Shown here: piece after piece, positions 56,150-64,000 of the stretch
Numbering within the stretch: position 1 is the first letter of the stretch
Layout: each line of letters begins with the position of its first letter
Assembly (NCBI GenBank): GCA_029582265.1
Contig: CM055816.1
Span: 28,502,366 to 28,566,365 of the forward strand
Direction of reading: 5' to 3'
Length of the DNA: 64,000 bases
DNA from: Zoroaster sp. YZ-2022
Lineage: Eukaryota > Echinodermata > Asteroidea > Forcipulatida > Zoroasteridae
Program-made: the position numbers and the translations under genes
The notes under the pieces: model-generated
The model's input: only the letters and a program-made list of their open reading frames with translations
What the model was told of the DNA's origin: nothing
The model's database searches: none

Positions 56150-57600
56150 AATTAAAGTAAATATATGAAAATCCTAAATGAAATAAATGTTAATCATATA
56201 GAGTACATTACAAATGACTCAGCGAGAGGATGGATCATGATATTAAAATAAATGTATACCCTACATGAAGACCCATGAGCATCACAATTATTTGTTTAGG
56301 CTGTTCATTTTATCTATTTTATTACAGGTTTTTCAGATGAATTAAAAAAAGTGCATTCAATTTAATACGCGACTCATTAAATATGATATGAAAATGAATG
56401 CTCCTTTACGTCATCATTCAATCAGCAAAAATATACATTTAAATTCATAAGTTGAGCATTCTATCGTTATTTAACCCAACTCATTGATAAAATAAGTAAG
56501 TTCCAATTGACAGTGTCGTTAAGTTCATTCAATTTCAAAAGAACCAGTCACAAGCGATTGATCAAGAATTCATTTTTTTTCAATTGGCATTCATTTGTCA
56601 CATTTTTACTTTTCTCAGGCCCGGGTATGAAAGTTTAGGACAGATTCATTATGTGCAATGTTGAAGGGATGGAATAACAATATTTGTAAAATGTTAGCAA
56701 AACTGCTTCTCTTGGAATCATTTTTATTTTAATTTTGTTTAATACATTCCTAATGGCAGTCCCTCAGACTAAATAGTTTATAGTGAAGATTGATACCATC
56801 ATCATCTTTATACCAACTAAGTTGTACATTAACATTCATAGGTATTTTTATTTTATTTTTTAAATATCAGTTCTATATACCTTTAAGACAAAAATATTAA
56901 ATTGAACAAAACGTATTTTAGGCCTACTCTGTGTTGTGTATCTTTATTAAACATTGTCATTATTATTTACTTGTATATTAATTATATCTTCTTCAGTTAG
57001 GGTCCTTCGTTTTTCAACGTTATACAAATAAATTGCCCGACTCTATTTGCTCCATGTTCAATATTGCTGTTGTTAAGTGTACATGACTATTTACCAGGCA
57101 ATTTGATGACTAACATTAATCATTTCCTCCAACCATTCTTACTCAAAGAAATTGACCATGAAGGTCCCCAAGTTGTGGAATTCTGTGGAAATATTTTACA
57201 AATATTCAATATTTTAATTAAAACATAAAATAAAGACTCAATTACTAAGTATTTATAATATGAATAAGATTCGTTGTTAATATGGGTAACATTGTCTTAC
57301 TTACCGGTATCTTGTGTACATGTCCTTATGGGAGTTTAACATTAACTGTGTCCATAACATTATGAATATAGGGTCCCTGCTCGAACAAGCTTCATGCACA
57401 TTCATAATTATATTATTCTATTATTAAATATTTCATATGTTTACAATTATAATTTTGTTGTCCCCTTATGTGTGGAGAACATAAAGAAAGCATTTGAAAT
57501 GCATATACAATTAATACACTAATATATATTAGTTGGAATCAAAACTGCAAAATGACGAATTACATTTAATACATAACACAAACACAAAAATTAATTTACA
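56150..57600. repeat. Right part of the segmental repeat, paralogous to 38380-39960 with inverted centre
   Basis: GCGAGAGGATGGATCATGAT (56223) and TTATACAAATAAATTGCCCG (57021) match copy 1 in direct orientation, while about 56560-56960 (CAGGCCCGGGTATGAAAGTT, then AAGACAAAAATATTAAATTG) is the reverse complement of 38800-39180. No gene. Confidence 0.8.
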
Positions 57601-57629
57601 TAAAATAAATCTATAATTAAAAAATGGGC

Positions 57630-59700
57630 AGAACGGATCCTTGTTACAAAACACTGCATGACAGTCAATTTCTTTCTTCGTGTTTTTTTTTTCATTTCAT
57701 AGACAAATAGAACTTCATCCAAGAATTGCCAATTTTGGTTTCCTAATGCACTTCTCTATTGGAATCAAAATGAGGCTGTTGTCTTAAATAGTATGGTGCC
57801 TTGCAAACTCATATTGATTTATTGTTAGCTGTCAGGTTACCAGACAAATATGGCCTCAATGTGATGAGGATCTATTAAAGCATGGATAAGACGACTTCCA
57901 GGCAGGCAATGATTGCTTTAAATCAAAAACAATAAAGTCATGGCAAATTTACCATGCATGTCTAATTTACTTACACGAGGTCGATGTCAACTATACTATC
58001 ATCATATTGTCCATTTTGATGGAAATTGCCTATGCTCCTAGGAGGACAAAATTCAAGGCCTGTGAGGTGATCAGACAGTGTTAAATTAGATCGGTAAAAC
58101 ACAGCAAGATTTATATATGTATGTGGTAGGCCTCTGTTCCTAAAACTAAGGGTATTGACATTGAGGTTAAATATGGTCGCCAGCTTTATTAATTTGTCAA
58201 TAACTGATATGATGGGCCTGATCACTAACCATTCTGGAATTCAACAACTTCTCTTGTCAACCGAATCCTTCCATCCTATAGGTGTAATAGGCCTTTAATT
58301 AATAAATCGCAGCCATCTTTGCTTTCCTGTACACAAGTCTATGAGAATCAGAATGAGGCACATGTACAACTGAACGAGTAGACAGGTTCCTTACGATGTG
58401 ATGGTTCCAATCATAATGATACTGCCTGTAGATATGGAACGTGACTATGATAGACGTTTGCGAGGAACAAACAATACACAATGGGCAATTATTGTTCTGT
58501 TGGTGTAAAACGACAATGTAATACAGGGGTGGATCCTGGGTGTCGATAAAAGGGCGGGGTTACACTGCCAAACAAGGGGGAAAACAAATAACATATGATA
58601 AATTGATGTGCAAAGGGTGCAATTCATCATTGTGATCGTCATACGAGTAGATTTATACGCTATTACGTGCGTTCTTTCTCCCACGCTGAATCCACCCCTA
58701 ACTGATGAAACAATAATGGTGATAGAGGGCGGGCTATATACCTGCCAGAGACACCGTATTTTGTCTGGGGATTATATAGGTTTTCCCGTCCAATGTCAAA
58801 ACCTTTTTGTTAATTTGTCGTTCAAGAATATTCAATTTCACGCCGTTTTAGTGATCCATTCTTTTTATATACTGTTGCGTTTAATTTAATTGATTTCAAA
58901 ACAATAATTATTTCGTTCATATAACCGCAAGTAGTAAGTTCTAATTCGTTTTTCGGCATTCATGACTTCAACTGTGTCATTCTGAAATATAATGTTTCGC
59001 ATCTTTTCGTGATTGATGCATTCAAATTAACAATCATCGATGCGCAAAGGATATTGTAGAAGTTCGTTATTTTCGTTTTCGTTAATGGGCAATCAATTCC
59101 AACGCGGCCTTGGCAAATTTCAGTGAGTTTTTCCAGGATTTTTGTTGTGAGTTGAGAAAGTCACTAAGGCCTATATTTTTCGAAACTTCTGCTTTTGTTT
59201 CGCTATCCAATATCTGGATTTTTATTCCTGTGTAATTTTTTTTAAAGTAACGAACAAGAATCTGTTTATCCCTGTGGGGTCATCTTGCATAACAGATTTG
59301 TTTACCTTCACTGTGCGCGGACGGCTGGTAGGCCTACCAGCAATAACCACGGACAGACTGATCAGCGTAATCTGTAGAAAACATCAAGTTTTTAGTTTGT
59401 TTTGCAATGTAACACAAATAAAAACCATGGAACTAAGGTATTTATATCTTTTCGTTAGGAAGTGCATTCGTTTGTGGTAATATCGGCCTTACAGAGTATG
59501 TACATGGGTGGCGAATAAGCGCCAGCGACATTTCTGTTTTTTACACAGTGACGAATAAGAAAGTGTAGGTATATACGCTGTGCGTGCGTTGCAGTGACGA
59601 ATAGGCGACCACGCGGCATTTGATTTTGTACATAGTGACGAATAAGTTCAAGTCATCGTTACACATAGAAAATCAACATTTTAAACAAAGCAAACACAGC
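57630..59700. repeat. Dispersed repeat family, copy 3 (most complete)
   Basis: Runs from GGATCCTTGTTACAAAACAC to the GACGAATAAG blocks and parallels 18225-20640 without the SINE. Short ORFs 58445-58684 (minus) and 58608-58889 (plus) are conserved with copy 1 only as far as the DNA is. No transposase or RT motif was found. Confidence 0.78.
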
Positions 59701-59717
59701 AAAGTACCAACCAGGTA

Positions 59718-59797
59718 CACTGCAAAATATGCGGTGTTAAATAACACCAGTGGTGTTACACCACTGGTGTATATTTTAACACCGTATTTTTCCAGTG
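59718..59797. mobile_element. 80-bp near-perfect palindrome, MITE-like, flanked by TA
   Basis: Begins CACTGCAAAATATGCGGTGT and ends ACACCGTATTTTTCCAGTG, with the centre ACACCAGTGGTGTTACACCA also self-complementary, so the whole element can fold into one hairpin. TA is present on each side. It lies just beyond the end of the dispersed repeat copy. Confidence 0.75.
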
Positions 59798-59889
59798 TAC
59801 TTATTAAGTACAACTGTTACAACTGGTCATTGGAACTCGGTCAGACTTACTGACCCGTGAAAGTCTACTCACATGTTTCAGAAAAAACA

Positions 59890-60420
59890 AATAAAAATAT
59901 AAAACAATTACCAGGATCTCCAGGTTAACAATTAAGACTTAATTTTAGCTTTGAACTCATGAACTGTAAGAAAGTCTTTTCTGTAGTAAAATATATTTCT
60001 TTTCTGTTAGGATAATGCATTTGTTGATGCATAACTCCAGCCTATATGAAAGCTTCAGCAATAGTGAAAATACATTCAGGTTGTTTATTATGTGAAATAA
60101 ATTGTCTCATGAACTTTAAATGTGTTCCTGCCTATAGTTAATACAGTTAGTTGTGTGACAAATTTGATTATCTCAAAATGCAACTTGTGGGACATATTTG
60201 GGACAGTGTTGTACATGTATACATAATAAACATTCCTTTAATTAACAGTATATAATGGTTGATGCTTTAAACAAGTTTATATAAAAATAAAATCATCTAA
60301 TTTGTACAATTCGTTTGTGTCCTTTTTGCTTTTAATTATCTTTCATCTAGCCACCCCCATATAATTATACATTATTGTGTGACCATGAATTTAGGGTATG
60401 GTTCTGCTTTAAAATATTTT
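59890..60420 (-). repeat. Inverted copy of 22940-23370
   Basis: ACCAGGATCTCCAGGTTAAC, GAAAGCTTCAGCAATAGTG and ATCTTTCATCTAGCC are reverse complements of words in 23339-23358, 23218-23236 and 23004-23018, in reversed order. The pair probably represents a dispersed element without coding capacity. Confidence 0.75.
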
Positions 60421-60599
60421 GTTGTGAAAGTAGGCATCAGTATATAAAACATACAAATGTTGCTGACTGGAAATTTATTATGGACCAACCCTTGCGCTAG
60501 TACCTTTGATTTGCCGACTGAAAATTGATGTATAATTTACTTATGTTTAACTATTGACTTTTATGTTGATGTATTTATACCTTTTGTTTTTGTTTAATA

Positions 60600-60885
60600 T
60601 GTGAAGAGTATCGCTACGGTGTTTAAATTTTTTGCTAATCAACCTTGTTTGCATGGTTGTGTATGCAGGCTTTTTCCTTGTTGTCAGAATATCATCTTTG
60701 CCTAGCATATTCTGACCAGGGCCAGTCGGCCTTTTTTACAACCATTGTTCCTTGTCATTTTATATTGCATTGTTCTTACCATGTATTTTGTTTTCTTGTT
60801 TACACTGATGCGTCACTACGCCATGAGCGTCTCTTTTGATGGACTGGCGCATTACAAATGTTCATTATTATTATTATTATTGAGA
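60600..60885 (+). mobile_element. Probable 3' end of a non-LTR element or SINE with (ATT)n tail
   Basis: A T-rich body is followed by CACTACGCCATGAGCGTCTC, GACTGGCGCATTACAAATG and an ATT microsatellite (60865-60882). A structured 3' end followed by a short microsatellite is typical of LINE 3' UTRs and their SINEs. No ORF with RT motifs is present. The upstream boundary is uncertain. Confidence 0.5.
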
Positions 60886-61049
60886 ACAATTATTGGGGTG
60901 TCGCACACCATACCCCCTGCCCCCGCTCGCTACGGACCTGGGCGGTGGGGACGAGTGAACCCTGTAGGCCTGAGCAATATTTTATGCATTAATTTATATT
61001 ATTTTATAAATACAATTTTACAAAGGTTCTTCTGTACTTAATTCACCGC

Positions 61050-61125
61050 CAAATTCGAGTGGCATGGTAGTCTTGTCGTTTAGAATGCTCACCTTCCAAG
61101 TAGGTAGTTGGGATCGAGACTAGGT
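61050..61125 (+). repeat. Degenerate tRNA-like sequence
   Basis: GTGGCATGGTAGTCTTGTCG resembles a tRNA 5' half and GTTGGGATCGAGACTAGG a decayed B box region. The match is weak and no cloverleaf forms; probably an old SINE head. Confidence 0.3.
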
Positions 61126-61432
61126 TTAGGTTGTAAATATTTGTAACAGGATTAGCAATATGTTTTGTTAACTACAACACTAATTCAGAAACAAAACCTT
61201 TCTGTAAAACAATAATATATGGGCTGTGGAGGACTTTTTTAAAGGAATATAAATCCCAAAATTCATATTTAGTACCGTATGCATGCTAGCTGCCAACCAG
61301 TCTGGTTGCCGCTTTTGTATAATTGGTTTTTCTAGTAAATATATGGATTTACATTTATTTTAGTTTTATATATTAATTAGTCAAAATTTAGTCACATACG
61401 TCTCTTCATACGAGAAAAAACTGCAATGGTGA

Positions 61433-61580
61433 ACACTTCTAGTGCGACGCGACAACACTTCTAGTGCGACGCGACAACACTTCTAGTGCGACGCGACAAC
61501 TTCTAGTGCGACGCGACAACACTTCTAGTGCGACGCGACACACTTCTAGTGCGACGCGACAACACTTCTAGTGCGACGCG
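61433..61580. repeat. 22-bp CpG-rich minisatellite, seven copies
   Basis: ACTTCTAGTGCGACGCGACA repeats seven times with unit lengths of 20-23 bp, and a decayed eighth (CTAATGCGACGC) follows. GCGACGCG gives each unit several CpG sites in otherwise AT-rich, CpG-poor DNA. Confidence 0.95.
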
Positions 61581-62619
61581 TGAATCCTAATGCGACGCTT
61601 ACACACTCTTCTTGCAATGTGCATGTGGCCGTTTTAGAACACCATACCAGAGACTTGTTTTGGCCTAAGAGAGGCTAGAGCATTAAGTTGGCATAATAGG
61701 GGAGTTAGGGGGTCAAAGAGGGTATAGGGCCCTTCTTGGCAGTGCCCCCTTTAAACCATGTGACCTTCTTTAGCGATCACACTGTGTATCTTGAGGGACA
61801 GAATCGATCAACGGGCGGATCACTGGGGAACCAATGTTTCTGGGGGATGGAGAATTTGTTTAATTTGTATATTTTAATTTTAATTATAATTAGTTTAAAA
61901 GAATTTAACTTGTGAAGAATTTATTTATTTATTATATTATTTATTTTCTACAGTGGTTTTTAAATATTTATGTTGTCTTAACTTTGTAGGCCTAAATGTA
62001 AATGCAATTCGACTCTACGGCCGCCATGTTTTTTCATTGAAATAAACCAACAACAATAATAATTATTATTGGATTCTCTAATGCAATATCAGCGTTTTCA
62101 GGAAAAAAGTTGCAAAGTATTGTAGCTCACGATGCAGTTGTGTGAGTAAGTTTTTAACTTCCCAACGCACCAACGACGATTCATTTATTTATTTGTTATT
62201 TGTATTATTCTTTTTTTTGGTGGGGGGGAGGGGGAACTTTGGAAACCTTTCCCCGTCCCCGAGGCGCCAGTGGTCATCATTCTCCATCCATGCGTTCCGG
62301 CCTGTTTCAGACCGGACGGATCTAGCACGAGACTAGATGAGCCGGTTGGTCTGCATACACATACAATGTAAACATGGTGTTTAGAATTTAACAACATTTC
62401 TAAACACTTAGATTGTATTCACATGTTGAGCCTAAAACACGTTGAGATTGTGCTTTTCTTTGATGTGTGTTTGAATGCTAAATATCATATATGATGAACA
62501 GGTGTCAAAAATATATAGATTGGTGAAATTCTTGCGTCGGGAGATAAACAATTGATTTAATTTTGCCCTACACCGACGTGTGTATAGCACTGCATGCTCA
62601 GTGCTTTCGGAGTGTCTGT

Positions 62620-62765
62620 GAAAAAACTACACAGGCGACTCGGGCGGGATTCGAAACCACGACCTCCTGCTTACTAGTGCAGACGTCTTAACCTCTCGAC
62701 CACCGAGCTTGCCCGATGACGATTGGCCGGCCAGAATCCTATATAGCAGCGGGTTCCGCGACATA
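62620..62765 (-). mobile_element. tRNA-derived SINE head, minus strand (relative of 36060-36185)
   Basis: A box TGGTCGAGAGG (62692-62702 on the minus strand) and a B box changed at one base (GTTTCGAATCC). It shares ACTAGTGCAGACGTCTTAAC and GATTGGCCGGCCAGAATCC-like sequence with the copy at 36060-36185. Sequence next to it is duplicated (62515-62605 and 63327-63425). Confidence 0.7.
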
Positions 62766-62778
62766 TATATATATATAT

Positions 62779-64000
<1,222 letters not shown>

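Larger units (their letters stand above)
49490..56150. repeat. Segmental tandem duplication, copy 2, interrupted by a YR retroelement
   Basis: Follows copy 1 directly in the same orientation. It lacks the internal doubling of copy 1 and carries a 2.06-kb insertion (53161-55222) not present in copy 1. Further small differences: extra bases after 51390, a tripled GAAAAAAT word near 51850, and an insert of about 50 bp after AACTTAACACACGA near 55245. The high similarity points to a young duplication. Confidence 0.88.

Overview
The window is AT-rich draft sequence from an animal genome. The host is probably a marine invertebrate, possibly an echinoderm or other deuterostome; that is inferred from the repeat-dominated, intron-scale non-coding DNA, tRNA-derived SINEs, non-LTR and tyrosine-recombinase retroelements, and a PAN plus fibrinogen-domain secreted protein. 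A run of exactly 500 N (10529-11028) splits it into two contigs.

Left contig (1-10528): most of a decaying Maverick/Polinton-type (adintovirus-like) integrated DNA virus or transposon. It reads left to right: a partial virion-type ORF (+), two minus-strand structural-type genes, a broken double-jelly-roll-like major capsid gene (+), an intact A32-like packaging ATPase (+), a 52-bp hairpin repeat array, four small or medium ORFs (+, three with hydrophobic segments), an integrase remnant lacking its catalytic core (+), and a heavily broken protein-primed type B DNA polymerase (-). TATA-rich gaps precede several starts. Capsid, integrase, polymerase and one minus-strand gene are broken, so the copy cannot be autonomous. 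Its left end lies outside the window. A five-copy hairpin array (10096-10360) lies near the contig edge.

Right contig (11029-64000): host DNA, almost all non-coding. It holds several large minisatellites (139, 17, 81, 65, about 107 and 22 bp units), a nested tandem duplication (14969-18118), dispersed repeats, SINEs, MITEs, a 5'-truncated non-LTR retrotransposon with a clear 12-bp target-site duplication (40438-41544), and a 5-6 kb tandem segmental duplication (about 44050-49490 and 49490-56150). The second copy of that duplication carries a 2.06-kb tyrosine-recombinase (Ngaro/PAT/DIRS-like) retroelement remnant with split direct repeats, and the first copy preserves the empty site. The one convincing host gene is a single-exon secreted fibrinogen-related protein at 31647-32722 on the minus strand, carrying one apparent frameshift near its C-terminus.

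The most interesting systems are the partly degraded Polinton-like element, with its conserved but unnamed accessory genes, and the split-repeat YR element. Family assignments come from recognising motifs by eye; no database search was run.
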